DNA of 64,000 nucleotides from assembly GCF_012563545.1 (NCBI RefSeq), contig NZ_CP050804.1:372001-436000 (forward strand), read 5' to 3'. Origin of the DNA: Arcanobacterium buesumense (GTDB lineage Bacteria > Actinomycetota > Actinomycetes > Actinomycetales > Actinomycetaceae). A program made the translations under genes and the position numbers. How positions within the stretch are numbered: position 1 is the first letter of the stretch; every line of letters begins with the position of its first letter. The notes below the pieces were generated by a model. The model worked only from the letters and a program-made list of their open reading frames with translations, had not been told where the DNA came from and searched no databases. Positions 8,801 through 17,191 of the stretch are shown here, one piece after another.

Positions 8801-9521
8801 GTTCGGAGCCTTTTATAGACGGCACGACGAGGGTGCGTTCTCCGTTAGGCTTTTTGACGTCGATAGCGATACCGAGGTTGATTGTGCCAGGTTTGACGAG
8901 GATGGGCTTTCCGGCGTCGTCAACATCGTAGGAGTAGTTCATCTCAGGCATTTCTGAGAGAGCTTCAATCATGGCGTAGGCAATTAGATGGGTAAACGAA
9001 ATTTTGCCGCCTCGAGTAGCAGCTAAGTATTTGTTGATGACAGTGCGATTATCAAACATGACGCGGGCTGGCATGGCTCGCACTGTTGTTGCGGTTGGCA
9101 GTTCACGGGAGACGTCCATATTTTTCGCCAAGCTGCGATCTGCGCCTTTGAGCGGGACGCGTTCTGATTGTCCGCGGGTAAAAATTTCGCCTAGTTTTGG
9201 TTTGAGATCGAATTTTGCTGCATATGGTGTGGTTGCTGGCTCGGCTGCGGCGCGTGGCTGAGGTGGTAGATCGGATCTTGTGACGTTCGTTGACGGGGTT
9301 GCTTCGCGGCTGTGAGAAGCGTGGACGGAACGTTGGGCGTGTTGTGTTTTTTCTGATGACGACGGCGGTGCAACCTGGGCTTTTCGACCTGCTGTCTGCC
9401 ATTCTCGAAACATTTCTTGCCATTGCGGACCGACGCTGTGTGGGTCATGGAGGTAGGAGGAGTAAAGATCTTCGATAAAGCTTTGGTTGGCTCCGAATTC
9501 CTCTGGTTGAGATGACTGCAT
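5805..9521 (-). CDS. kgd: Multifunctional 2-oxoglutarate decarboxylase / dehydrogenase E1-E2 protein (Kgd)
   Basis: About 1238 residues from ATG 9521, which has GAGGC upstream; an in-frame TTG at 9542 is possible. Domain order matches actinobacterial Kgd/OdhA. A short helical E1 N-terminus (SFIEDLYSSYLHDPHSVGP) is followed by a Pro/Ala/Ser linker to about residue 105. An acyltransferase domain without a lipoyl domain comes next (to about 370, with STYDHRVIQGATSG). The thiamine-diphosphate E1 module follows (GMAHRGRLNVL, VVNNQIGFTT, YRRRGHNEGDDPSMTQP). It converts 2-oxoglutarate to succinic semialdehyde, or to succinyl-CoA with separate E2/E3 partners, in the TCA cycle. In this group activity is controlled by an FHA protein (OdhI/GarA), not seen here. 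The length is normal and no frameshift is visible. Confidence 0.95.
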   Translation of the reverse strand: MQSSQPEEFGANQSFIEDLYSSYLHDPHSVGPQWQEMFREWQTAGRKAQVAPPSSSEKTQHAQRSVHASHSREATPSTNVTRSDLPPQPRAAAEPATTPYAAKFDLKPKLGEIFTRGQSERVPLKGADRSLAKNMDVSRELPTATTVRAMPARVMFDNRTVINKYLAATRGGKISFTHLIAYAMIEALSEMPEMNYSYDVDDAGKPILVKPGTINLGIAIDVKKPNGERTLVVPSIKGSEHMTFSEFLTAYEDLITRGRDNALTIEDYQGATASLTNPGGFGTTHSIPRLMKGQGLIIGVGAMVYPPAFAGTAEAQLARMGVSKVVHVTSTYDHRVIQGATSGRFLRLLEHKLLGLDGFYDRVCVALHIPYKPFVWETDVEYDAQRELGKPARIAELIHAYRSRGHLIADTDPLSYHIRRHPDLEIRSYGLTLWDLDRSFPTGGFAHSSHLTLREILDQLREAYCQTVGIEYMHIVDPAQRQWFQDRLERPAQPASIQQRRRILTKLNQAEAFETFLQTKYVGQKRFSLEGGESLIPALDAILEGAAESGLSDVTIGMAHRGRLNVLTNIAGKSYGQVFNEFDGRIDPSSVQGSGDVKYHLGTEGIYTSPNGDHVGVSLAANPSHLEAADGVVQGIVRAKHDRMGVDGTFYPVLPILIHGDASLSGQGVVWEVFNLSQLPAYKNGGTIHIVVNNQIGFTTSPSLGRSSRYTTDIAKGLQIPIFHVNGDDPEAVSRVARMAQEYRQAFHKDVIVDIICYRRRGHNEGDDPSMTQPVMYSLVDSKRTTRRIYAEALVGRGDMTAEEVIELESTYHNTLTEALESVRENANSRTQSEVQAAQSLGQPHSQDDDADTMLGWTSATTANIIARIGAAHVHVPEGFTPHKKITQLFAKRNHMCSEGNIDWGFGELLAFGSLLIEGVPVRMSGQDVRRGTFVQRHATVHGEGTGMEWTPLNHLTDNQAPFEIYDSALSEYSVMAFEYGYSVERPDALVVWEAQFGDFANGAQTVIDEFISSAEQKWNQKSSLVLMLPHGYEGQGPDHSSARIERYLQLCAENNMIVAQPSTPANHFHMLRRQAYQRPRKPLIAITPKQLLRRKGATSAVEEFTSGTFQPVIGEHRTDLNVTRVLLCTGRLYYDLLERRDNDGDTSVAIIRLEQLYPHPVAELAAELAKYPNAEVLWVQDEPANQGAWPHLALEMFMPMGLHIRRVSRPATASTATGLAKIHQAQAATLIDEAFAR

Positions 9522-9754
9522 TGTCTGTGCCTCGCTCGCCAATAGAATAATTATCTCAACTTCAAACTATACGGTAGTTTCGGGGGTTTTTCAGGTTCAG
9601 AAATGTTTGTGAAGTAGTTCTTTACGCTACAGTTGCGTGGTGTTTTTTCGGTGGCTGTGATGGTGATTTGAGACGAATGCGCCTTGTTAATGAAAGTAAT
9701 ATTGCCCGCCTACGATACGATAAGAACTATGAATAACGATGTTGGTGATAGATA

Positions 9755-11083
9755 GTGCTCGTAGATCTGATTATGCTCGGTCTGGGTGTGTTACTCACAG
9801 CTGGTACCGCAGTTTTTGTGGCTGCAGAGTTTTCGTTAGTGGCATTAGACCCGGCAACGATAGATGCAAAAGCTGAAAGTGGCGATCAACAGGCAAAGAA
9901 GGTGACTAAGGCTTTGCATCGGCTTTCGTTGCAACTGTCCTCGTGCCAAGTCGGTATTACCATAACCACGATTTTGCTTGGCTATGTTGCCCAAGCTCCG
10001 CTTCAGGATTTGTTTGTTCGACTACTGGGGAAAACACAACTGGCTTATCCGGCTGCACTTGCCTCGGCAGTTATTATTGCTTTTATTGTGGTGAATCTTT
10101 TTTCCATGGTATTCGGTGAGCTAGTTCCAAAGAATATGGCGTTGGCTGAACCATTGCGTACCGCTGCTATAGTTTCACTTCCGTTGCGTGGTTTTACGGC
10201 TATTTTCCGGCCAATCATCGTCTTATTAAATAATTCAGCAAACTGGATCTTGCATCGTTTTGGTGTTGAAGTAGCTGAGGAATTATCTGGTGCTCGTTCG
10301 GCAACAGAATTATCGGCGTTAGTGCGTCGGTCTGCCGAGCAAGGAACACTTGATATTTCGACGGCTCGGCTTTTGACTCGATCAATTGATATCGGTGCGC
10401 TCACGGCGGTTGATGTGATGACTGACCGGGGCCGGGTGGCGCATTTGACAATTCATCAAACTGCTAAGGATATTGTTGATCTTGCTCGAATGACTGGACA
10501 CTCACGTTTTCCGGTAATCGGCGAAGATATGGATGATATCCGCGGAGTTGTTAATTTACGTCGAGCTATTGCGATTCCGTATGAGCGTCGAGCAGATGTG
10601 AGTGTAACTTCGTCGTCATTAATGATTCCGGTTCCCCGAGTGCCGGAAACTCTTGAACTTGCTCCACTTTTGGTGCGGTTGCGCGCGTCGGGATCGCAAG
10701 TAGCCGTCGTCATCGATGAGTATGGCGGTGTTTCGGGAATTGTGACTTTAGAAGATGTTATCGAAGAAATTGTTGGTGACGTATCTGATGAGCACGATCG
10801 CCGGCGAACCACTCCGACGCATGTCTTGGCTACCGGAGAAACTATCGTTCCTGGACTTATGCGACCAGATGAGATAAGTCGCGAATTCCATATTGATGTT
10901 CCAGACGATGGTCCGTGGGAAACTCTCGGCGGATGGATGATGGCTGGCTTGGGGAAGATTCCAGAAGTCGGTGACGAGTACACTGACGGAGATATCACGG
11001 CGCGAGTCGAGAAAATGGACGGAAGGCGTGTAGATTCAGTGCGATTAACAGTAAAAGTAATGTCGGAGGAGGATAGCGAATGA
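9755..11083 (+). CDS. CNNM/CorC-type membrane protein with CBS pair and CorC_HlyC domain
   Basis: 442 residues from GTG 9755. Residues 1-190 form a DUF21 (CNNM) transmembrane domain with four hydrophobic segments and the family motifs FVAAEFSLV and FGELVPKNMAL. Residues 200-335 hold two CBS motifs (RFPVIGEDMDDIRGVVNLR, VVIDEYGGVSGIVTLEDVIEEIVGD). The C-terminal 90 residues form a CorC_HlyC domain. Characterised relatives export or regulate Mg2+ or Co2+; older annotation as hemolysin is not supported. The next gene is a paralogue overlapping by 4 bp. An 8-codon frame starting ATG 9729 ends in TAG overlapping this GTG (TAGTG), so start-stop coupling from a tiny leader is possible but unproven. 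Confidence 0.88.
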   Translation: MLVDLIMLGLGVLLTAGTAVFVAAEFSLVALDPATIDAKAESGDQQAKKVTKALHRLSLQLSSCQVGITITTILLGYVAQAPLQDLFVRLLGKTQLAYPAALASAVIIAFIVVNLFSMVFGELVPKNMALAEPLRTAAIVSLPLRGFTAIFRPIIVLLNNSANWILHRFGVEVAEELSGARSATELSALVRRSAEQGTLDISTARLLTRSIDIGALTAVDVMTDRGRVAHLTIHQTAKDIVDLARMTGHSRFPVIGEDMDDIRGVVNLRRAIAIPYERRADVSVTSSSLMIPVPRVPETLELAPLLVRLRASGSQVAVVIDEYGGVSGIVTLEDVIEEIVGDVSDEHDRRRTTPTHVLATGETIVPGLMRPDEISREFHIDVPDDGPWETLGGWMMAGLGKIPEVGDEYTDGDITARVEKMDGRRVDSVRLTVKVMSEEDSE

Positions 11084-12111
11084 ATCTTGGTCCGGCTATT
11101 GCTATTACGATTGGCTTGCTAGCAATCAATGCTTATTTTGTTGCTGCGGAGTTTGCCGTGATGGGGTCTCGAAGGTCACGCATAGAACCTTTGGCCGATC
11201 ATGGGAAAAAGAGTGCGAAAACGGTGTTGTATGCTCTTGAGCATGTCACACTTATGTTGGCGACGTGCCAACTGGGAGTGACTATTGCTTCGGTAGCGCT
11301 TGGTGCGGTAGCCGAACCTGCTATCGCGCATACGATCAGTGGACCACTTCATCATTTTGGTATTCCAGAGTCGATGACACATCCGATGGCCATTGTTATT
11401 GCGCTCGCGATCGTTGTTTTTGCTCATGTGGTTATAGGCGAGATGGTTCCGAAGAATCTTGCAGTTACGAACCCGGAGACAACTGCGCTTATTCTTGGCC
11501 CGCCGCTTGTTTTTATTTCCAAGATTTTCTATCCAGTTGTTGCCTCTATGAATTGGGTGGCAAATCATTTCATCAGGATTTTTGGCTTCGAACCAAAAAA
11601 TGAGGTTGTCTCAGCATTTACTGCCGATGAGGTGGCTTCGATTGTGGAGGTCTCTAAAGCAGCTGGCGTGCTAGATGCTGATGTTGGCCTGATTTCGTCA
11701 GCGATTGAATTCTCGGAACAAACAGCACGGGAATTGATGGTTGGGGAAGCTGATCTAGAAACAGTACCGGATTCACTTACCCCGCACGAATTGGAAGAGC
11801 GGGTTGCCCATACTGGCTACTCGCGTTTCCCCGTCGTTGCTTCTAATGGTGTGCTGATCGGGTATGTGCATGTTAAAGATATCTTGGATATCAGCCCGAA
11901 ACGCCGTTTTGAGTCGATTCCTGGATGGAAAATTCGTCGACTTGTGACAGTAGATCCGGATGATGAAATCGAAAACGCAATGCGAGTGATGCAAAAGGCG
12001 GGTGCTCACATGGCGGAAGTTAATCTGAAAGATGGTTCACAAGGCGTGATCTTTTTAGAAGACGTTTTGGAAGAACTTATTGGTGAAGTCCGCGACGCAA
12101 TGCAAAGATAA
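11080..12111 (+). CDS. CNNM/CorC-type membrane protein, shorter paralogue
   Basis: 343 residues. ATGA overlap with the preceding gene indicates translational coupling. The DUF21 domain (YFVAAEFAVMGSRRSRIEPL, GEMVPKNLAV) is followed by a CBS pair (GYSRFPVVASNGVLIGYVHVKDI, HMAEVNLKDGSQGVIFLEDV). It stops right after the CBS pair, lacking the CorC_HlyC domain of its neighbour. Adjacent long/short CNNM pairs are common in actinobacteria and probably form hetero-oligomers. Cation transport or its regulation by adenine nucleotides through the CBS domains is inferred from the family. Confidence 0.87.
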   Translation: MNLGPAIAITIGLLAINAYFVAAEFAVMGSRRSRIEPLADHGKKSAKTVLYALEHVTLMLATCQLGVTIASVALGAVAEPAIAHTISGPLHHFGIPESMTHPMAIVIALAIVVFAHVVIGEMVPKNLAVTNPETTALILGPPLVFISKIFYPVVASMNWVANHFIRIFGFEPKNEVVSAFTADEVASIVEVSKAAGVLDADVGLISSAIEFSEQTARELMVGEADLETVPDSLTPHELEERVAHTGYSRFPVVASNGVLIGYVHVKDILDISPKRRFESIPGWKIRRLVTVDPDDEIENAMRVMQKAGAHMAEVNLKDGSQGVIFLEDVLEELIGEVRDAMQR

Positions 12112-12210
12112 ATGCGAGCTGTGGCTCTAGTCACGCAAATATATTTGCTGAAATTGTTATCAAACCGTTATCATTAGGTTGTCTATGGGGAACTCGTTCA
12201 AGGGAGTAGC

Positions 12211-13284
12211 GTGAGCGAACAACAAACTCGGCCCTCGCGGCGCGATTTGCGTCTTGCGCGTCAAGCGCAGCAAGCGAGTACGCTTTTGTTGGATGACAGT
12301 TTTCAAGACAATACCAGTATGCGAACCGTCGCCACTATGTCGGCCACTGCTGCGCAACATAATGATAATCGTGCTGGTAATAAGGAAGAAAATTGCCAGA
12401 CGCAAGAAACTGTCGTCCTGCCTTCTGCTGAAAATATCGAGCCGGCAAGCGCTAAGGTCCCTGCGAGTACGTGGCTAACAACTTCCGGTCTGAGCCGCTT
12501 CTTTCTGCCGCAATGGTCAATGAGAACTCTAGCAAGTGCATCATGCGCATTTTTCCTTGCGGTGGGTGGCGGTATTGGAATCGGTTCATTCGTTTTCGAA
12601 AGTTCCGCTGCCGCCTATCAAGATGACAGTGTGCTTGAAGGTATAGCTGAAGAAGGCGCAGATACACCCAGCAACCTCAAGGCTTTATCCGGAGCTGCAG
12701 ATTCAGCTCGGTTTAAAGCGTATGAAGAGCAGTTTGCTGGCAAACCAGTGTTATGTGAAACTACCGCTAGTGCAAACTCGCTCACATCTGTTTTGCGAAA
12801 CAAATTAGATCGTTTCATTCATCCAATGGCAGCTGGAACATTTCAAGAGTCCTCACCATTTGGATGGCGGTTACATCCTATTCTTGGTACCTCTAAACTC
12901 CATGAAGGGGTAGATTATGCTGCCCCGCTTGGCACCCCTATTTATGCGGTCGCAGATGGAAAAGTCGTTTTTTCTGGGGCTAACTCAGCTACGTTAGGTG
13001 CTCCCATCCTCATTATTGAACACAATGTGAATGGTGTTATTTTCACGTCGTGGTATCTGCATTCGTTCAGCGAAGGTATTCACGTGCGTGAAGGTGATGA
13101 AGTGAAAATGGGAGATCATGTTGCCGATGTTGGAAATTCTGGGAGATCTACTGGCCCGCATCTTCATTTTGAAATTCATCCCGGTCCATACACAGGATTA
13201 GATGGGGCTGGCCCTGTTGATCCAACAGAATTCATGAAAGACCATGGCGCAGTCGATATTCATGATATTTGCGGGGCTAAGTAG
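12211..13284 (+). CDS. Membrane-anchored M23 (LytM-type) peptidoglycan peptidase-like protein
   Basis: 357 residues from GTG 12211, preceded by AAGGGAG. About 100 polar cytoplasmic residues come first, then one transmembrane helix (about 106-128, ASCAFFLAVGGGIGIGSFVF) and an extracellular region. The C-terminal 160 residues form an M23 domain. SSPFGWRLHPILG and LHEGVDYAAPLGTPIYA carry the first Zn ligands (HxxxD), and SWYLHSF and TGPHLHFEIH complete the site, so the motifs for an active endopeptidase are present. The role is cell-wall remodelling or activation of a wall hydrolase. The GDPD gene follows after 6 bp and is probably co-transcribed. Confidence 0.87.
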   Translation: MSEQQTRPSRRDLRLARQAQQASTLLLDDSFQDNTSMRTVATMSATAAQHNDNRAGNKEENCQTQETVVLPSAENIEPASAKVPASTWLTTSGLSRFFLPQWSMRTLASASCAFFLAVGGGIGIGSFVFESSAAAYQDDSVLEGIAEEGADTPSNLKALSGAADSARFKAYEEQFAGKPVLCETTASANSLTSVLRNKLDRFIHPMAAGTFQESSPFGWRLHPILGTSKLHEGVDYAAPLGTPIYAVADGKVVFSGANSATLGAPILIIEHNVNGVIFTSWYLHSFSEGIHVREGDEVKMGDHVADVGNSGRSTGPHLHFEIHPGPYTGLDGAGPVDPTEFMKDHGAVDIHDICGAK

Positions 13285-13290
13285 GACGTT

Positions 13291-14061
13291 ATGCCCAATT
13301 CCCGGTTATGGGATAGTCTTGGTGAGCCAGTCATCATTGCCCATCGTGGCGGTGCTATCGAAGCACCGGAAAATACTCGTTACGCCTTCGAACTGATGCG
13401 TTATCTTAATTTTCGTTATATTGAAACTGATGTTCGCAGTACCAAAGATGGCATCGCAGTTATCGTCCATGATCGGCGTATTGATAGGGTCTCTTCGCAT
13501 CGTGGCCGAGTTTGTGACTACACCTGGGAAGAGTTATCGGCAATGACTGATCACTCTGGTGGCTATTTTATGCGACTTGATGAAGTACTCAGCGAATTCC
13601 CTGACATGATCTTCAATGTTGATGCCAAAGAAAATCGTGTCGTAGAACCATTAATTAATGCTATTGAAGCAGCTCAAGCCCGTTCCCGAGTATGTGTGGC
13701 ATCGTTTTCCGAACGACGATTACGTCGGCTACGGCGGGCACTTCCGGGGATCGCTTCTTCGTTGAGTGTGCTATCTGTTATCAAGCTTTTCTTTGCGGTA
13801 CGCTCGCCGCGAGCCATTCGCAGTATTTTGCTTCGCTTTATTCCTGGTTATTTACAAGGAGTTCAAGCAGTGCAAGTTCCCCGAGAATTTCATGGCATTG
13901 AGATTGTCAATCAAGCATTTGTTGAGGCGGCCCGCGAGCAAGGCTGGGCAGTACATGTCTGGACAGTTAATGACACGACAGTTGCACGGCGTCTGCTAGA
14001 TCTTGGCGTGCAGGGCATCATCACCGATATTCCCCAGCGAATGGCGAGTATCTGGCCGTAA
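13291..14061 (+). CDS. Glycerophosphodiester phosphodiesterase family protein
   Basis: 256 residues forming one GDPD TIM barrel. Catalytic motifs are present: IAHRGGAIEAPENT near the N-terminus (HRG, E-N-T), IETDVRSTKDG (ExD) and VHDRRIDR (HD). The C-terminus has VHVWTVND and GIITDIPQRM, typical of the family. It hydrolyses glycerophosphodiesters to glycerol-3-phosphate and an alcohol. There is no signal peptide, so it is probably cytoplasmic. It lies 6 bp after the M23 gene, and the only plausible terminator downstream is at 14181-14217. Confidence 0.88.
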   Translation: MPNSRLWDSLGEPVIIAHRGGAIEAPENTRYAFELMRYLNFRYIETDVRSTKDGIAVIVHDRRIDRVSSHRGRVCDYTWEELSAMTDHSGGYFMRLDEVLSEFPDMIFNVDAKENRVVEPLINAIEAAQARSRVCVASFSERRLRRLRRALPGIASSLSVLSVIKLFFAVRSPRAIRSILLRFIPGYLQGVQAVQVPREFHGIEIVNQAFVEAAREQGWAVHVWTVNDTTVARRLLDLGVQGIITDIPQRMASIWP

Positions 14062-14180
14062 GTTCGCTGGTGGCGGTCTTTTTGCAAGTGCGCATCAGGC
14101 TACTTAACATGCGAAGATAACAGCCCTATCCAAGGTGGGAGATGGGGTAAGGTGGGGTGAATGGCAGAAAAGCATAACAG

Positions 14181-14217
14181 AACCGCTCATAGCTTTCGTT
14201 ATGCTATAGCGGTTTTT
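14181..14217 (+). terminator. Rho-independent terminator
   Basis: AACCGCT at 14181-14187 pairs with AGCGGTT at 14208-14214, and ATAGC/GCTAT continue the stem after a one-base bulge. The stem is followed by TTTTT on the plus strand. It would end the M23-GDPD transcript. The tRNA on the opposite strand ends five bases away, so the stem may also serve it. Confidence 0.65.
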
Positions 14218-14221
14218 ATCG

Positions 14222-14294
14222 TACCCCGAACTGGATTCGAACCAGCGACCTTCTGCTCCGGAGGCAGACGCTCTATCCCCTGAGCTATCGGGGC
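14222..14294 (-). tRNA. tRNA-Arg, anticodon CCG
   Basis: A 73-nt cloverleaf on the minus strand. The acceptor GCCCCGA pairs with TCGGGGT (one G-U) before discriminator A. The D-arm is GCTCAGGGGATAGAGC. The anticodon stem TCTGC/GCAGA encloses loop CTCCGGA, giving anticodon CCG. The T-arm is CTGGTTCGAATCCAG. CCA is not encoded. It reads CGG arginine codons. By coincidence it sits next to argS, which is on the other strand. Confidence 0.95.
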
Positions 14295-14445
14295 TCAGAC
14301 CTTTGCTAGCATAGCAGGATTATTTTCCTAATAAAAATACAGCAGGGCATTGCGCGTCCTAAATCACCTTGAATGTGGCCAAACGCATGAGTCTTTGTTC
14401 GGCAGTGATAGAAAAATTGGTGGCTTGGACAGATACACTTGATTT

Positions 14446-16116
14446 ATGACTCCAGAAGAACTCAAGGTACTGATTTTTAATATCGTTCATGAAGCGGCAC
14501 AAGACGGAACAATTGCGCTTGACCCGGATACAATTCCCCCGGTTCGCGTCGAACGCCCACGTGTTCGCGAACATGGTGATTGGGCGACTAATGTTGCCAT
14601 GCAATTAGGTAAAAAAGCTGGCATGAACCCGCGTGATTTTGCTCAGCTCGTCGTCGAAAAACTTGTTGCCCATGAGGGGATTGACCACGCCGAAGTGGCT
14701 GGTCCAGGTTTCATCAATATTACTGTCAATGCAGCGCAAGCCGGTGAACTCGCACGTACCATCCTTGACCAAGGAGAAAGCTACGGAAAAAGTCAAGCGC
14801 TTGATGGTCAGGTCGTTAATCTAGAGTACGTCTCTGCCAATCCAACTGGCCCTATCCATATCGGCGGTGCTCGCTGGGCTGCGGTAGGGGACTCGCTGGC
14901 TCGTATTTTGCAAGCTAGTGGCGCTAGTGTTGTGCGAGAATACTACTTTAATGATCACGGTTCACAAATTGATCGTTTTGCAAAATCGCTTTTGGCCCGA
15001 GCGCGTGGTCAGGAAGCTCCTGAAGACGGCTATGGCGGTCAATATATCGAAGATATTGCCAACGCTGTGATGGCAGAGCATCCAGATGTTGATCCATTAT
15101 CTTTAGAAGATGATCAAGCTCAAGAGTTTTTCCGTGAGTACGGCGTTCATCGTATGTTCGGCGAAATCAAAAAAGAACTAGCAGGATTCCGTGTCGAATT
15201 TGATGTCTTCTTCCACGAAGATTCACTGCATGAATCTGGTGCAGTGAATCAGGCGATCGGTGATTTGCGTAGTAAGAACGTAGTCTATGACCAAGATGGC
15301 GCAACCTGGCTTCGTTCAACAGAGTTTGGTGATGATAAAGATCGGGTTATCATCAAGTCTGACGGTGATGCGGCATACTTTGCTGGCGATATCGCTTACT
15401 ATCTCAATAAGCGTGAACGCGGTGCAGACCACGTCATTATTATGTTGGGTGCTGACCATCATGGATACATTGGCAGAATGTATGCAATGGCTCGTGCTTT
15501 TGGTGACACTGCTGGTAAAGGGGAGAACCTTGAAATCCTCATCGGCCAACTCGTTAACTTAGTCCAAGATGGGCAGCCAGTACGGATGTCAAAACGTGCC
15601 GGAACCATTGTTGTTTTGTCTGATCTTCTTGATGCGGCAGGTGTAGATGCTGCACGTTACTCATTAGTGCGAGCAGCAATGGACACCACACTTGAAATTG
15701 ACCTTGGGCTCATTTCTTCGCGTACGAATGAAAATCCAGTGTATTACGTACAATATGCTCATGCGCGCACTAAGTCAGTTGATGCCAATGCAGCTGCGCA
15801 CGGTGTTACCCGTGATAGCTTCGATCCAGCTCTGCTAGATTCAGCTGCCGATGCAGAGCTCATTGCGAAATTAGCACAGTTCCCAGAGATTGTTGCGCAA
15901 TCTGCCCAACTGCGTGAACCGCACCGAGTAGCACGATATTTGGAAGAATTAGCTAGCGCGTATCACGGTTGGTACGGTGTTTCGCGTGTGACACCGCGTG
16001 CTGATGAGCCAGTATCAGATCTGCACCGCACTCGGTTATGGCTTAACGATGCCGCTGGCCAAGTTCTAGCTAACGGATTGTCATTACTGGGTGTTAGTGC
16101 ACCAGATAAAATGTGA
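14446..16116 (+). CDS. argS: Arginyl-tRNA synthetase
   Basis: 556 residues. The N-terminal additional domain ([12 protein letters not shown]-like [19 protein letters not shown]) is followed by the class I catalytic core with the HIGH-equivalent [18 protein letters not shown], and [13 protein letters not shown] as the KMSK-equivalent. A C-terminal all-alpha DALR anticodon domain includes [11 protein letters not shown] and the [13 protein letters not shown] end. It charges tRNA-Arg. It is followed after 3 bp by the homoserine-kinase-like gene. Many actinobacteria have lysA and hom between argS and thrB; these are absent here. Confidence 0.95.
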   Translation: MTPEELKVLIFNIVHEAAQDGTIALDPDTIPPVRVERPRVREHGDWATNVAMQLGKKAGMNPRDFAQLVVEKLVAHEGIDHAEVAGPGFINITVNAAQAGELARTILDQGESYGKSQALDGQVVNLEYVSANPTGPIHIGGARWAAVGDSLARILQASGASVVREYYFNDHGSQIDRFAKSLLARARGQEAPEDGYGGQYIEDIANAVMAEHPDVDPLSLEDDQAQEFFREYGVHRMFGEIKKELAGFRVEFDVFFHEDSLHESGAVNQAIGDLRSKNVVYDQDGATWLRSTEFGDDKDRVIIKSDGDAAYFAGDIAYYLNKRERGADHVIIMLGADHHGYIGRMYAMARAFGDTAGKGENLEILIGQLVNLVQDGQPVRMSKRAGTIVVLSDLLDAAGVDAARYSLVRAAMDTTLEIDLGLISSRTNENPVYYVQYAHARTKSVDANAAAHGVTRDSFDPALLDSAADAELIAKLAQFPEIVAQSAQLREPHRVARYLEELASAYHGWYGVSRVTPRADEPVSDLHRTRLWLNDAAGQVLANGLSLLGVSAPDKM

Positions 16117-16119
16117 GAA

Positions 16120-16992
16120 TTGAATCCGCGTATGCGATTAGTCAGGGATTATGCCCGTATTCGTGTCCCGGCTACTACAGTTCTAGCTAGTAGCCGGGAC
16201 GGCGAAAAGCTTGGTGTCGCACTTAATATGTGTGACGATTACGCAATAACTGTCACTGTGGGGCAAAGCAGGGCGATGATTACTGGGCCAAACAAACAGG
16301 TTTTTCCACAAAATGAATCTCATCCAACTATTGAGGCCATTTTTGCAACACTAGATATCCTCCAAGAACCGCATGCCGGTATATCGCTCATTGGTCAAAC
16401 GGCCATCCCGCCTGCAGCTGGTTTAGGTGCGCGATCTGCGGCAGTAGTAGCTGGAATTGCTGCAGTGCGACACCTATATGGGTACCCGGCAGAATTTACT
16501 AATAATCAGATAATTGAGATTGCGAGAAAACTCGGTGTGTCACCCGAGCGGGCATCTGCCATTTTGTCTGGGAACGGTTGTGGGTATTGGCAAAACCAGA
16601 ATAGTTCCCATATCTGGCCGGTAGAGCTGGCAGCAGATCTCCCGGCCACGCTAATGCTCCCTGAGTTCGGGAAAAACCGAGACCAGCATACCTATTCGGT
16701 AGGACCAATATCGGCATTATTACGGGGATTAACCAATGATCCACAGATATTGACACATGTGTGCCCTACGTTTCTTGTACCTCAAACACAAGATGAGCGG
16801 GTTGCATATAGTGCCCACATTCTTACTGCACTGCATAAGGCACAGTGGCCGGCACTCATGTGTGGATCAGGTCCGGCGTTTATTGTTTTTGCCCGTCTTG
16901 AATCTAATATGTGTGCGATGCTGAAAGAGCAAGGGTATGTTGCTCACGAGACTTCATGGGGTACAGGCTTGGAGGTTGTGAGCGCTACGTAA
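16120..16992 (+). CDS. Divergent homoserine-kinase-like GHMP protein
   Basis: 290 residues from TTG 16120 (ATG 16132 is an alternative). The position between argS and rho, the RIRVPATT start, a glycine-rich PPAAGLGARSAAVVAG loop (GHMP motif 2) and CGSGPAFIVFA (motif 3) identify a ThrB-family protein. However, the N-terminal motif normally reading PATSANLGPGFD is replaced by PATTVLASSRDGEKLGVAL, and motif 2 lacks the usual SSA. Catalytic competence as a homoserine kinase is uncertain. It may have a changed substrate or be decaying. Homoserine dehydrogenase and threonine synthase are not in the neighbourhood. The frame is intact over full length. Confidence 0.6.
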   Translation: MNPRMRLVRDYARIRVPATTVLASSRDGEKLGVALNMCDDYAITVTVGQSRAMITGPNKQVFPQNESHPTIEAIFATLDILQEPHAGISLIGQTAIPPAAGLGARSAAVVAGIAAVRHLYGYPAEFTNNQIIEIARKLGVSPERASAILSGNGCGYWQNQNSSHIWPVELAADLPATLMLPEFGKNRDQHTYSVGPISALLRGLTNDPQILTHVCPTFLVPQTQDERVAYSAHILTALHKAQWPALMCGSGPAFIVFARLESNMCAMLKEQGYVAHETSWGTGLEVVSAT

Positions 16993-17191
16993 CGCTTTTC
17001 GCATAGCATAGCGAAAGTAAAGTGTGTATTATAAGAACAGCGGACAACCTCCTCTGGTTGTAGTATGTCTCTTAATGAGTCAAGATCCGCACGGCTGATG
17101 AATTATCTCGCCGTTTATCCTTAATGATCCTTAAAGCCATTGAGGCTTGATTATATCTAGAAGGCCTATGGGCCGCCGAGGAAGGAACCTC

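Noticed and set aside
16993-17191. Riboswitch or attenuator in the rho leader
   Set aside because: Only a weak 6-bp TTTCGC/GCGAAA stem is visible, without T-run or conserved aptamer features.
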